Source: Baylisascaris procyonis (taxonomy: Eukaryota; Nematoda; Chromadorea; Rhabditida; Ascarididae). Taken from it: 64,000 nucleotides of DNA. This document shows, piece by piece, positions 1 to 12,924 of the stretch. Below the pieces are notes generated by a model. The model ran no database searches. It was not told the DNA's origin and saw only the letters and a program-made list of their open reading frames with translations. The translations under genes and the position numbers were made by a program. The stretch spans positions 2,046,001 through 2,110,000 of the forward strand of contig JAZARR010000185.1 of assembly GCA_037389465.1 (NCBI GenBank). The letters run 5' to 3'. How positions within the stretch are numbered: the first letter of the stretch is position 1; every line of letters starts with the position of its first letter.

Positions 1-575
1 AAAGGAGTGTGAAATAAAGTATATAGCTCCATCCCATACCCCATCATATGGCTAATACAATCGTACGGAAGTTAGAACAACAATGTAGGAGAAAAATGAC
101 GTCATCAGCGGAAGAACATAAAAAAAATGTAAATACTCTTCAAACATATATAAAATACTTTATTATTTAAATGCTATATTTGCTTGTATCGTATTTACTG
201 CGCACATTACTTTACCTTTGCTATTCTTTTATTTAGTCGGAATGCCAAGATATGTGATGTCGTTCGATCATATAGGGTTTGTTGGAAGTAATTATGCAGT
301 AAGTGTAATAAGAAGTTATTAAAAACAATTTAAAAATACTTGAGACATATGGATGAGTAAAAAATTTGAGAGAATATTTCCCTCATTCTTTAACCATCGA
401 CAGAGAAGTATAAAAATTTAGTTTTTGAATTGAAGCAGTACGTAAAGATAGAGGGTATATTGAAGGTGTTTGTGGTATTGAGTTGAATGCCTCATCAAAC
501 ATATGTATCCTTTTTCGTTGATATAATACGAGAATTCTGAGGCGCCAAATATAACTTGCAAAGGATACCGAAGTA

Positions 576-631
576 CTTTTTACTGGTCAATGACGGGTAC
601 TAAAGGATATCCGTCATTGACCAGTAAAAAG
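576..631. repeat. Perfect inverted repeat (hairpin), 21-bp arms
   Basis: The left arm (576-596) begins CTTTTTACTGGTC and the right arm (611-631) is its exact reverse complement, separated by a 14-nt loop. A further GTAC-TTTTT motif flanks the structure on both sides. The perfect arms suggest a young fold-back or miniature element, or a structured RNA hairpin. No target-site duplication could be settled. Confidence 0.85.
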
Positions 632-1014
632 ATACAAAGTACTTTTTTTGTTATAGGGTGAACTATTTCAAATTCCCGAGGTAGTTTAGGTTGATCCTTG
701 AAAGCACTTCATCCTTTGGTTCGATTCGTGTCGAAACGGATCACCAGATGGGAAGCAAAGTCAAGGCGGCCATCATATACACATACATGTATAGACAGAC
801 ATGCATAAACATATGTATGCACAGCAGCAAACGTATACACACTCAGACGAACACAGACAAGTCGACACACACATACACAAACACTTTTAAAAATAAACAC
901 TAGGGATGGATGTGGCGAATTCAAGGTTGTAAGACCTCTACCATGATTCATCGTTTAGTATTGCTTACTTTCGTGGTCGCTTTTAAGAGGGCTCCGATCA
1001 GGCTCTTTGGCTCC

Positions 1015-1170
1015 GTCCTATCGAATCACTCCGACGGCAGCAGCCTAAGCGCGACAAGGGTGGTGGAACAAGTCCGTCAGAATCCGATGGGCAGGAAACA
1101 AGTCTAAGCCGTGACCTTCGGCAGGCGGAAGTAGAACCGGTATGAAGAGGCATTTATTCTTAATGAATAA
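1015..1170 (+). mobile_element. Decayed LINE-like 3' end, copy 1
   Basis: This GC-richer block shares an ordered series of short matches with 12.9-13.3 kb: GACAAGGG-GG-GGAACAAGTC, then ATGGGCAGGA-ACAAG-CTAAGCC, then GTATGAAGAGGCAT, followed in both copies by an AT-rich tail (here AAATAAATTTAAAAAAATAAATG). Shared GC-rich sequence ending in an AT-rich tail at dispersed sites fits 5'-truncated non-LTR retrotransposons. The family is inferred, not recognised from a complete reverse transcriptase. Confidence 0.45.
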
Positions 1171-2208
1171 TTTGTCGCTCAAAATAAATTTAAAAAAATA
1201 AATGAATGAAGACCTCTATCGTAACGTAGAAAGGATTAGATATATCCGTTTCATATCTAAAAATATGCTCACCTCGATTGCCCTTTGGGATCATTTTTCT
1301 TCCAATCCTGTTCGGGAGATAATCTCGAAATTTCTTTTTTATCATATGGCTAAAATTTAGAGAATTAAGATATTATTTGATAAAGAGTGAAAATATTACT
1401 GGTTGATGACTATCCTCTTTTTCCGATATCCATAAAAGGGAAGCAATTTCCCTTAAAGAGAAGCCGGAAGTGAGGTATTTTTTTGTTAATTACACTTCAG
1501 GGATAAATACATAATCGTTGCTGCGTATCTATCGGTGGATATGGTTTTCGGATGAGACTTCAATACGTTTTGAGTGAGGATGGGGGATGGAGAAGGAGTT
1601 AGGGATGAGGTGAGAAGAATGGGAGATTGTAAAGCGATCACTGAAAGAAGGAGAAGATAGATGGCCACCAAGTTGAACGGGAGAAAGGGATTAGGAGAGA
1701 GTGGGATGATTATAGGAAGCCAAAAAACCTCATGTGTAAAAATTTCTCATAGAATTCATGAAATATCGTCAAAAAAATTTTTTTAAAAATTGATTTAAAA
1801 AAATTAAAAAAAATAAAAATTGAAAACTGGTCTTTAGATGTTTCGCTATCCACTCTGATTTTTTTTTTTTTTTTAATAAATAAGATTATTATGGATTTCA
1901 TTTAATTCAAATTTAATTTACCTTTTTTTTCGAATGCAAATATCGCGAATAATTAAATGCCTATCGATATCATTGAAATAAATCTCCGATAGGCAGATGA
2001 TGAACCTACCTCACGGGTTTACTTCATTCTCACCCTTACCTCAGGGGTTGATAAATTTCCCGGGAACTTTAAAAAAAGGTTCAAACAAAGGAAATATGAA
2101 GCAACCTTGTTCGGGGTGTTTTTTTTTTCAGGAATAACAGAATTTACTATTTATATTGTGGTATTTTAATTAATAAAAATTCATTTTTATTTGGCAATAA
2201 AATAAAAA

Positions 2209-2418
2209 TTAAACAGAATGGATTACATTTCTATCAGGCCAAATATCCCAAATATTTAGTGGTAAACATTTAATTCGATGAAGAAAATGAACGAATTCGA
2301 CCAAAATAATGAAAACCATCGCGGCGACGAATATATAAGTTATAATTTCCAATCGGCGAATATCATCTTGTATCAACGCGATACGACCGGCAATCGTTCG
2401 ATTAATCAACGCATTCAT
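2209..2418 (-). CDS. Possible small single-pass membrane protein (69 aa)
   Basis: An ATG-started open frame on the minus strand encodes 69 residues. A polar, charged N-terminal third (NRTIAGRIALIQDDIRRLE) is followed by one hydrophobic helix (IITYIFVAAMVFIILVEF), a short basic stretch and a Trp-containing tail. The codons are more GC-rich than the flanking DNA, which is why I keep it. An AATAAA-type signal lies shortly downstream on the minus strand. No family is recognised and there is no clear splice acceptor before the ATG. It could be a lone exon of a larger gene or a chance frame. Confidence 0.35.
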   Translation of the reverse strand: MNALINRTIAGRIALIQDDIRRLEIITYIFVAAMVFIILVEFVHFLHRIKCLPLNIWDIWPDRNVIHSV

Positions 2419-2458
2419 CGGTACCTCAATTTATTAGTTTTATTTGTATTTTATTTTA

Positions 2459-2484
2459 ATTAATTAATTAATTAATTAATTAAT

Positions 2485-2535
<51 letters not shown>

Positions 2536-2538
2536 TTT
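2459..2538. repeat. (AATT/ATTT)n microsatellite
   Basis: About 25 bases of ATTA/AATT repeats pass without a gap into a long pure ATTT tetranucleotide run. This is a simple-sequence tract with no coding role. Confidence 0.95.
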
Positions 2539-2894
2539 GATGAAACCAAAGTTGTAGAGTAATTGAGACGAATCGTATGTTGCGAAAATGAAACGTCGAG
2601 CTCGAGTTCGAGTTCGAGTTCGGGTTCTGCTATTTTCGCTTAAATAGTTTTCATTCATCATATACAATGTCAAAAATCTCACAAAAGGTAACCATTGCAT
2701 CGCACGAGATTTTAAAGTTACTCTGTGATTTTAACGATATTTGTAGTGAGTACTTTACTTGTCAGCTAATCAAAGGAATGCCTCCCCGCTTCCATTATCC
2801 CCCTCCTCTCCTTTATCTCCTTCATTCCTTTCACCTTTTTATACCGTTCACGTTTATAGTTTGAATACGTTTAGTCCATATGAATACGTTTATT

Positions 2895-2898
<4 letters not shown>

Positions 2899-2973
<75 letters not shown>
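2899..2973. repeat. (TA)n microsatellite
   Basis: Uninterrupted alternating TA over about 75 bases. Similar pure TA arrays occur at 10717-10764 and 56326-56410. Confidence 0.95.
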
Positions 2974-2976
<3 letters not shown>

Positions 2977-4463
2977 ATAAAGATTGTTGGTTAAAAGTGC
3001 TCTACCATTCGTAAGACTTGAGGGGCTTTATAATAATGTGACCTTAGTCTGTTATGTAAATTAAGGGCAGGCAAATATCGTTGAATATAATGACGTTCGA
3101 TTTGTTAGTTGCAGAAACTCACCTTGATATCCTCTAAGAGCATTGGATTCACTTTTCATCAATTATCCTTTTCCAGTAACCTCAACCCTTTCCTTCAATA
3201 CCCTCTTTTCAATTTCCTTCGTACCCTTCCCTCTTCTCCTTCAAAGATTTTAGGAAACGTGGGCATAGTATGGGCATAGGCATAGGATTTCAGAAAGTAT
3301 TCTTGAAGTTTTATACAAATTAGATCTAGAAATAGCTTACAAATAAATGCAAAGGATTTCCATCGAAGCGATGTGCGGCATCGTGAACAGCCATTCAGCG
3401 TCTAAAAAATTTACCACAATAATTCTGCCAAAGTCTTTTTTCGAAGGGGGAAATTTTTTTCCTCGCATACCAAACGGCAATTCTTTTATGCAAATTTTAT
3501 AAAAAATAATTGGAACTCGTCGAAAAAATTATTGCTGATAACGTCTCGAATTCAATATTATTTTGAATTTAAAGTATATTTCAACGTCGGATGGATTCAC
3601 TTGGGAATAAGGTCATTGAATGGTTCTGAATGAATTTTGTGTGTGCTTATTCATGATGCAACTATTATATGCTTTTTGCAAGCATTACAAGCGATATGTT
3701 TAACGAATTGCCCATTCGTTTTACAAAAGCATTATGCCTCCATATATGTCTGTGTCTGTCTGTGTGTCTGTCGAAGCAAAAGTTACGAAATTTGGTGATG
3801 ATAATATATTTTGTAAGATGACCCAAGAAACCGAATTCCACATCGATACATTAACTTCTAAAAAGAAATTTATAGACATTATAAAATGATGAGAAATTTG
3901 CATATATTTTTCAGTGGGATTTTCGTGTGTTTTACTGCTTAGCTCAAAGAACAAAGAATCTTCTCTAGAATTGAGGTGAATTAAGCAGAAAACTCACTAA
4001 AAATATGAAGGTATAAATTTGCATATTTTATATTTTTGTTGCTAATTTATATAATTATTCGGTCAAATGAGCTAAAATCATATCATCTCGGCTCCTTCGT
4101 TATCCTTTTTCCAACTGTTTTACTAAATGAGGCAAATGTCGACAACATGCTGACCATTAGACACACAGATAGACACATACACGACAATAGCAACAATAAT
4201 AACAACCAGTATTACAATTAGAATGTTTCACGCACTCAGTTATTCAACAAATATAACTATGCATTCATACGGCTTTATCTTTTGTATTTTCATATGCGAT
4301 TTTTTTTTTTTTTTTTTTTTTTTTTTAGCTAAATAAAGACCCGTTGAAGAAACAGATACTAAAAACATCCCATTTGCTCAAAAGGTTCAAGAAGTATATC
4401 CCATCATTTCATTTGCTAAATATATCTCTTGTTTATTGCTTAGTAATAAGAGCAAATATAGCT

Positions 4464-4496
4464 ACAATCCGACTCCGATTTCCAGAGTCGGATTGT
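4464..4496. repeat. Perfect hairpin, 12-bp arms
   Basis: ACAATCCGACTC (4464-4475) is followed after nine bases by its exact reverse complement GAGTCGGATTGT (4485-4496). A terminator role is unlikely in a eukaryotic context; it may be a transposon remnant or RNA structure. Confidence 0.8.
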
Positions 4497-5361
4497 TTAT
4501 GAAGTTTATGAAGTGGTAGCTAATAATTTCAATTGTAGTTATGGATTTAGGCACCCATACGAATGGCAAATGGTAGATTGGATTGTTTAGCTACGAGTGT
4601 ATGTGCGTTGGCAATGACAAATGTTTCGTGAATAATGACGAAAAGAGAACGATAGCGCCACATCTGTGCTGCGCTTATGTTTAGCTTTGCTAATCACTTA
4701 TCGCCCCGATCTCTGGCTTTCTAACCCTCAAGGCATCTCTCTATCAATTCACAAAAAGTATATGTCAACTCAACCTGTGTAAATTTTTATTTTTATTTAG
4801 TATTTGAAGTGAAAATTTTTCAACAATTTAAGATTTCATTTTATTGACAGCCTCTACGTTCTTGTTGACAGCTTATAATGTTTAATTATAGTTGATAGTT
4901 GTCTCTTCCTGTTGTTTTTGTTCCACAATCTATACATACTTATGATGAAAGGTTAAATGAATAAATATCTAGCTATATGATTTTAATTTCACATTCCAAA
5001 TGAGTTTTGTGGAATATTTTTGAGTAGTTTCCTCTTTCCAAATATTTGTACCATCTCAGTTATATGCAAAAAGTGAAGTTTAAAAAAAGGAAAATATATT
5101 AGAATTAGAATAGATAAAAATTTAAATGTTTATTTCTATGCAAATTAGCGTTATAACGCGTAAACACCTCAAATATGATACTCCTTAGTTATGGGCATTG
5201 TACTTTTTAATGAGGCATAATTGTACCCCCACTAGTTTATTCCGTTTATTCAATAAGCTTAGGTTCCTCTCCAATCATTTTAGCTATTTTCAGGGTTTAT
5301 GAAAAATTTTTCCGCATAGAAACTACTACCATTTCTAGTATTAGTCAGTAATACTACTTCA

Positions 5362-5367
5362 TTTTAG
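5362..5367 (+). promoter_or_regulatory. Candidate trans-splice acceptor of the phospholipase gene
   Basis: TTTTAG ends 14 bases before the start codon at 5382, and no coding exon is apparent upstream. In nematodes this arrangement commonly marks spliced-leader addition. The site could instead be the end of an intron in the 5' UTR. Confidence 0.5.
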
Positions 5368-5381
5368 AGTATAAGCAGCTC

Positions 5382-8300
5382 ATGTTATTGTGGTTAGGTG
5401 CGCTATTCATTACTATTAATGCGAAATTTACCTTTCCAAGAGGAAATGGTATTTTTTGGTCGACAAAAGAACCAGGATATCCGGTTATTTTGGGTAAGTG
5501 ATTCTATTTATTCTATATCCTATAAGGGGGAAAGGATATAGTCCAATAAGTGTCCGTTTTTTTTTAAATATTATTGTAGCGTATGATTACCAGGAAAGGT
5601 ACGGTAATATACAGTTTTCCAGTAAAGTAATGTATAATAATATGTGCAGCTATGCATTGTGTATATTACTGTGATAATTCTTTTGTTTATGAAGCCAATA
5701 GATGATCTTGCAAAAAATGGCAGTGAGAAAGTTACAACTTGTCTCATGTTCTCTTTGATAAAAGTTTTAACGCTTATAAAGTTTATAAATTTCTAAGGGA
5801 AGAGTGCAAATATTTGAGGGAATATCACGCCTATATTACTACACTAAAACCATGCTATTTTATTTTCAGTACCAGGTGATGGTGGTTCACAAATAGAAGC
5901 TAATCTAACGGGGAAACCGGATGTGGTACACTATTTTTGTGAGCGAAAAACAAAGGATTTCTTCGATTTATGGCTTAATCTTCAATTTCTCGCTCCCGGT
6001 ATTATGGATTGTTGGGTCGATAATATGAGGTTTTTTTTTTGTGTTCATTTGAAATAAATAAGGCAACAACCTCGAATATCCCACTCCAAAATTTTTAATC
6101 GATATGATCAAGAAAAAATCTGATTTTTATATTTTTTCATCGCAAAGCGTCAATTTGGAATATATCTCTTCTTTTGGTGCAAAAAATTATAAAATTCGAT
6201 CCGTGAAATCAATTTTACGAGACCAAAATGCAACCATTTTCTCTATGAAATGACTAGTTGAATTATTGCTCTTAGCAATTTTTTTCATATGAGTGCTACA
6301 TTTATTACTAATTTACATCTTATGCAGCTAAAGACCAATCAATATTTCGAATCGTAGCGGACGGTTTGAAGAATGAAATGGGATCACCAAAAACATTTTT
6401 GATGCAACTTTTCGACTGGCTAAATGAGTTCTGAATTTTTTATAATGTTTAATCGATAAATGACGATTTAGGCGATATCCGAAATTATACAGGTAGATAG
6501 AAATAAAGATTAGTAGTGCAAAATGAAGTGGTCGTCGAATTGGTCGAATTTTATAGACCGACCGGAAAATCGAGTAGCCAAGTCAGATGGATCTTCAAAG
6601 GATGGCTGCAAAAATCGCGATGGGAACTTTAAAAAATTCAGGTCAAAATTACTTAGCAGCTAATCTCTAGAAGTTAAAGATATATTTTCACCAACTATAT
6701 GTATTCGTATAGGTTGGTGTATAATGCAACAACGGGTACAACATCGAATATGCCCGGAGTTGATACAAGGATTCCTGGATTTGGTAGTAGTGAAACGATT
6801 GAATGGCTTGATAAATCGAAAGCATCCGCTGGACGTTATTTCACTGATATTGCTGAGATGCTTATTTCATTCGGTTATCGACGTGGAAAAACTCTTTTCG
6901 GCGCACCATATGATTGGAGAAAAGCACCAAGTGGGTAATTTTTTTGCAATTTTTTTAAGATAGATGGTTAGTTTAATTGTATAATATTATATGGGACTTA
7001 TTTTTTTAAATAATTTCTTTAATTTGCTATTTCTGTGAGGATTTTAGGTTTATCATTTCCCTTATATAGGCGTAATCGTATGTCCCTTGATGCAGTAGTT
7101 TCAAATTGGAAAGTATTGAAACTGCAATTGTGAAATGTGGTGAGCGTAATCTACACCATATAATAGGCCTTTAAGTTGATCGCTTATGATATTGCTTTCT
7201 CCGATAGGTGCGCTTGTATTTATTTATTCTAATGCGTGTGAATATTTCTTAAATATTGTATTTCGATGGTCCAAAAATATTCAATGCCCTAAGCGATATT
7301 TATTGAAAATAATAAAAAATTTACCTATCCATCGAATATAATTCCCAACTGGTCGAAATTGGAAATGCGTAGTAAAAAAAAAATTAATTAAATACCCCAT
7401 AAATAATAGAAGAATTAAAATAAGGGCTATTTCAAAAGAAAAACCAAGAGGGATTTCAATATGTAGAATTTGACGAAAAAATTCCGCACTTCATAGAGAA
7501 ATGATAGAGATTTGGTGGATCGAGAGTGTATTGTTGCAATTTCTTCACTCAATCACTCTTTTTTTCATCCGTTTATCTCGTAATTTCACTGTGAATATGA
7601 TAAAGGTTCATGTATTTCTTGGTAACTAAATTTTTTTAAACTGAGTTTTTAAAATTTTTTTTTTAAGATTCCCTTAAATCTTTTAAAATTACACCCTTTC
7701 AAATAGTTGTAAATGCATTGACTCATTGATAAAGTTTTGTATAGTTCAATCATACAATATGAATTATTATTTACAGATGAATTAACAGATACGTATTTGA
7801 TGCTGAAGAGTATGATCGAGACAACATATCGATACAACGATAATAAACGTGTAGTGATCGTTGCACATAGTATGGGCAATCCTCTTATGCTATATTTCTA
7901 TAATAATTTCGTTGAACAGGTGAAAATTCAATATTATTATAAACATTACATAAAAATAGATATGTATATTAAATTATAATAAATATAATTAATCTTAATC
8001 GATAGTAATATAGTAATGAGGAAATAATTATGTGAAATAAATGTTAAATATTATTTTAGAGATTTTGGGAGAATATGTATATTTTTGCAGAGAAATGGGA
8101 TTTGAAAATGAAATTAATGAATGATTATCAAGAACAAGCTAAATGATTTCCTTAATTAATCTAAAATAAATGCAATAATTTGAACGTTCAACACAAGAAC
8201 ACCCTTACCCTCACCTTTCCTCTTCGCCTTCTCCAATGATTATCCCCTTGTCAATTCATTTCTGCTAAAGATTGCCTCTTCTGGTGAACTACAACATTGC

Positions 8301-10712
8301 AACCTCTGGGCGTTTAATTCGAGATTTTAAGGTATAGCTGCCTTCAATCCGACTATTCATTATAATTGCCTTGCCACCTGGATTATTTATTGCTTAAAGG
8401 AAATGTTATTTCAGGATTGGAAAGACAAATATATTCGGGCACATATTTCACTTGCAGGTGCATGGGGAGGTGCTACACAAATTGCGCGATTATTTGCATC
8501 GGGTAAGCACTCCCGCTGAATTTGCTTTAAAATTTTTTATGGTCAATGGTTTTGAAAAAGCGGAGTCTGTGGTTTAATTTTAAAAAAATTTTTCCCAGGA
8601 AGGGTAGGGGAATGTATTTCAGGGAATACAGCATAGATTTTTTTCCCAAAACTTGAATTCAAAAAAATTCACCAAACTCTTTGAAGATTTTTGATTTTAT
8701 GGGAGGAAAGACATCCATATATTCATCACTGAACTAATCGCCGAGATAGAAAAATTTTCACCATTTGCTAAGACGCTAGCCATTTGGCTGTTTATTGAGC
8801 TGTCAGTTCTGAAAAGTCCCTATCAATTTCTAGGGCTTTTGCGAATTTGGCATCTAATAAGTAAATGGCATTTGCGCGTTATATATATTTGCGTGTGTCT
8901 GTTGGGCGATATTGTGTTCAGCGTTGGATGGTATCGGGCTGCATGACTTTGCACGGTGGTCGATTATCTTCAAATAAAGTTATAAGCATTTTAAAATGCT
9001 CGCCAAATTTGCATACAAAACGAATCGTTCGCAGACTTATATAAGGGATCGGAATAAATCAAATATGAAGGCAATATTTCGTATCTTTAATTATCTCTTG
9101 TTGATTTATGAATACACATCGATGATGCCTGTTACTTTAGAGGTACTTTTATTGGATTACTTTTATATATAAGATAATAATTCAGGTTATAATATGGATC
9201 ATTATCGCATATTATTACCACCAAGTAGAATCCGCGTAATGCAACGTTCATTCACAAGTTCTGCATTTTTATTTCCCAGCTACAATCTTTGGAACGAAAG
9301 TGAGGTAAGTAATTCAACTGATAAACTTCATTGATCAACTGTCAGTTTATAAACAAAAGAGAAATTCCAAAATTTTGGGAAAAAATTTTCATTTTTTGGG
9401 AAAAAGTTTCCATTTTTGGGAAAAGGTTTCCATTTTTTTCCGGACAGTTTTATACCTACCTAACAGCGTCGTGGACTATTATTAGAGAATGAATGAACTT
9501 AAGCGTTTTCTAAAATTATTTAAAACTTAGAAAAGAAATCCACCATCCATTTAGAAATCCCGTCGGTTATTTTAGATATTTGCATCGACACCCAATAAAA
9601 ACTATTCAACGGCGAATGTGAAAGAATTTTTCTTCGATATGAATTATACAGACGGATGGAGTCAATATAAAAATACAGCATATTTACTTGGGAAACTTGA
9701 AGCGCCTAACGTTGAGGTAAGTGTTCTTTTGCTTTGATTATCTCAGCCCTAAATATTTCCCATATTTTTACATATGTATCATCTACTTTCGATTTGCTAT
9801 GTTTGACCTCAGGTCACTTCAATATTATTATAGCCTTAGGCTTAACCTATAGTGATCCAAAAATAAAACACCACACCTCCCCGGCAGATAAAAAGTTCCG
9901 TCTTTTTTGGAATCCCTGTGATAACACATCTTTTGAATTCTTCATATGTCGTACGCCTTTATTGCATGTACCTTTGAGTCGTTGGCAACTGTTTTGTCCC
10001 TCACCTATCGGCTAATGCCGATTCCCGTAGAAGTGAAGGTCGATGTTGTTTTGTTGAAATAAGATGCCTCCGGGCACTATTTGGTCTCTAAAAGGTAGAC
10101 AAAAAGATTCGCCCTCGACCATAAATTCAGGAAGCTTGGCAAATATGTGAAGCCCTTCCAAATATTTCGCAAATTTTCAAGTCTTTAGTCATATGACTTA
10201 TTAATTCAACAACACGAAAACAATAGTTCATTATCAAAGATGAGTATCCAATCCTAGCTTCTAAAAAAAAAATTCGCCACGATGCTTCCAGTTTCGGGAG
10301 TTCCGAATGCCAACGTTACAAATATCTCTAGAAATGCTCCAAATGCTCTAGTTATGAGATAAATATAAATATTCTATATTTAGCATTCGGCAAATTCCTT
10401 CCATTATTAATCTTCACTCTAAAAATTAAAAAAAAGGTGCTTTTATACAAATAAAACAATAAATTTCCCTTTATTTTGCATATACGATGAAATTAAAAAA
10501 GCTCAAATAAGAAGAGAACAAATCACGCCAAGCAGATCATTCATAAGGCCGACTTCGATTGTCGATCCGGGAAAATTTTTTCCCTTTTGCAGTAGAGGCG
10601 GGACTTAATCCACCGATCGGCCCTTGCCAACGTGTTCACATCCACTATCCCTGCAAAGTGATTACTCTAAGACCTAGAGGTGAACGAAATCGTAGTTCCA
10701 ATTACTAAAGTA

Positions 10713-10766
<54 letters not shown>

Positions 10767-12032
10767 TAGCACATCAAAAGCATAGTAGATTAATAAATAA
10801 CATGTACAGGATTCTCGATGGATGAGTGAAAAAAGATTGTAAGATTGAGGTATGTAGCGTAAGAAGCCTCATATCAGTATCTACCTTCATCTCACTATGA
10901 ACCTCGTAGGAAAGGATTGCTTTCAATAATACAGGTATCATTTAAATTATTCACCTCTAATCTATTGGGGATGCTCTCATCGTTATCAATATAAAGCTTT
11001 CATTTAAGGTACATTGCATATATGGATTTCAAGTTTCAACTCCAGAAACATTCAAATGGTCGAAAGGCTATTTTCCCGACTATCAACCAACGGTAATCTA
11101 TGGGGATGGAGATGGTACCGTAAATCATAGATCATTGGATGTTTGCAGTCAATGGATTGGACATAATGGCGGTAAAAATGTACGTTTTGTTTTGTTTAGA
11201 TCGGAAGTTGACTGCACCAACAAGAGTTGATGGAAAAGTTATATTCTGGAGTTCCCGTAGCCTTTTTGTATCCTTTTGTACAAGGTTGGTGACAGTGATT
11301 TATGATGATCTACCTATAAGTCCTTAACTGGCTGAAATCTATGTTCCCATCTCAATGGCTGGATATTGCGTTTGTTTCTCTCTTACTATCTGAACTCCGA
11401 ACCATTAAAAATACGGCGATGAAATTTAGTAGAGACTGTGCGACCTGAAATGAATCCAGAACACTATCCCATTTCGACAGGTCGTTTTTAGAATGAATTT
11501 CGAGGACCTCTTTTTAGGAAGACTTTCCGATACCCTCAGGAAGACTATTGTTTTTGCATCGAAGATAAAATAAATCTATTTTGGTAGCGTTTCGAAGGTT
11601 AAACGAGGACTTTTTCTGCAAAATTTCGCTTTTTTTTCGAACATAGAAACGTTTAGGTATCTTGCGAGAATATTTTATAAGTGGTCATTGTTATCTAATA
11701 GTCATGTCTTATAAGAGGTATCCTTCTTTTTGGGAACATCGATTTTGCTCTTTAATTTAAAGAATCTTGGTCGACTGACTTCTGCGCGGTTAAGCAGCCC
11801 AATAATCTATGGTCTAACCATCGGTTTTCTTCAAAAATGAATGATTAAAACCAAAATGAACGCTTTTGTCGTTCAAAGGTACCATTCGATACAATCCTAA
11901 CCTGAAATATTCGACCTGAATGGTCTTTAGGTAACAGTCCATCCACTGGAAAAGACCAATCACATGGATATACTTGAACATGCCACTACGTTTGAAATCA
12001 TCAGCAAGGTCGCCTATGGACTACCACTTTGA
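5382..12032 (+). CDS. PLA2G15: Lysosomal phospholipase A2 (group XV), LCAT family
   Basis: Nine exons join in frame: 5382-5493, 5870-6029, 6713-6930, 7777-7919, 8415-8502, 9186-9304, 9576-9716, 11009-11179 and 11931-12032. They encode 417 residues (human enzyme 412). Residues 1-14 form a signal peptide. The oxyanion segment VPGDGGSQ is at 38-45, the Cys61-Cys85 loop matches the family, the nucleophile Ser195 lies in AHSMGN, Asp362 in GDGDGTVN and His395 in TNHMDIL. These align with human Ser198, Asp360 and His392. The Cys330/Cys373 pair is also kept. Members cleave acyl chains from phospholipids in acidic compartments and can transacylate ceramide; the lysosomal location is inferred from the family. 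Odd points: donor GTTTTT after exon 2, donor GTACGT after exon 8, and acceptor TTTAAG before exon 8. Exon order and frame are secure; single junctions could shift slightly. Confidence 0.92.
10717..10764. repeat. (AT)n microsatellite inside intron 7 of the phospholipase gene
   Basis: A pure AT dinucleotide run in the longest intron (9717-11008) of the gene. Confidence 0.95.
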
Positions 12033-12924
12033 TCCAGATCGATATGCAACGATTATGTATAAAATCGATATCGATTGATCGTTTTTTGGCAAAGTAAACG
12101 CACCTGAAATCGTCCTATATTATAGCGTTTTTTTTCACCAACTTTCTTTCATTTTATTTTTGTTAGTCTTTGATCAACACGAATGTATCGTTAAAATATA
12201 GCTTATTCGGTCTGAAATTAATAATGATATAGTAAACATTTAGTGTGGGGGAACGATTTCAGGATCATTTGTTCTTTTTCAGGAAAGCGATTTCAGGATC
12301 GGAATTGCTAATATTTCTATCTCACCAAATTTCATTTAATTTTTTTTTAATACGTCTCATAACAAATCGTTTTCGGCAAACATGTGGAAATTGTAATGGT
12401 TGCTAATGTAAGCCTATAAATTACAGTTAAATACAATCAGATGAAAGCTGATTGCAACTTTGGTTATGTTAGCATTAAATTACTTATCGTTAAATATATT
12501 TTCGTCCTACAACCACAAATTTATGCAATCATTCCTTTCACAAACGACCTAAGATTTGATCACTCATAAATCTGCCTCATATCTAGACCAATTTTGGGAT
12601 CAACTATATACTAAGCAAGAATTAAATTACCTTCATTTGTAATCTCATGATGCATTTCTTTCGAAACGCTTCATAAATACGTATTTTCGCATGTGATAAT
12701 GATCATTTAAAGCTCAAAATATCCCCATTAACTCTTTGAAAAAATTCATTAATTTATGCAAATTTTTGAAGACGAATCCGAGATAAGCATCCAGCTATGC
12801 GAATAACTCAAGCGAAAGCTCGAAATACGGCAATAACATAGCAAATGAACATTACTCGATATGAAACTTTGAACGCAAGCAAACTTGCACAACCTATATA
12901 ATAATTTCATCGTTTTGCCTTGTC

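Larger units (their letters stand above)
1..2208. other. Non-coding region, left end of window
   Basis: I see no convincing gene here. The short open frames lack ATG starts, splice context or recognisable similarity. The stretch contains a perfect 21-bp-arm hairpin (576-631), a GC-richer decayed LINE-like fragment (about 1015-1170), and several A- or T-homopolymer runs (for example 1860-1873). A cluster of CACACA/GACAGA simple sequence at 775-895 resembles the large tract at 47.4-52.6 kb on a small scale. Confidence 0.6.
2419..5361. other. Non-coding region upstream of the lysosomal phospholipase gene
   Basis: No gene is supported. The stretch has two microsatellites (ATTT at 2459-2538, TA at 2899-2973), a T-run at 4299-4326, a short TGTCTGTCTGTG patch at 3745-3770 and a perfect 12-bp-arm hairpin at 4464-4496. 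The promoter of the downstream gene presumably lies in its last part but no distinct element is visible. Confidence 0.55.

Noticed and set aside
1486..1671. 61-codon minus-strand frame with a signal-peptide-like start
   Set aside because: It begins at TTG and lies in a simple purine-rich block, so the hydrophobic start is a product of composition.
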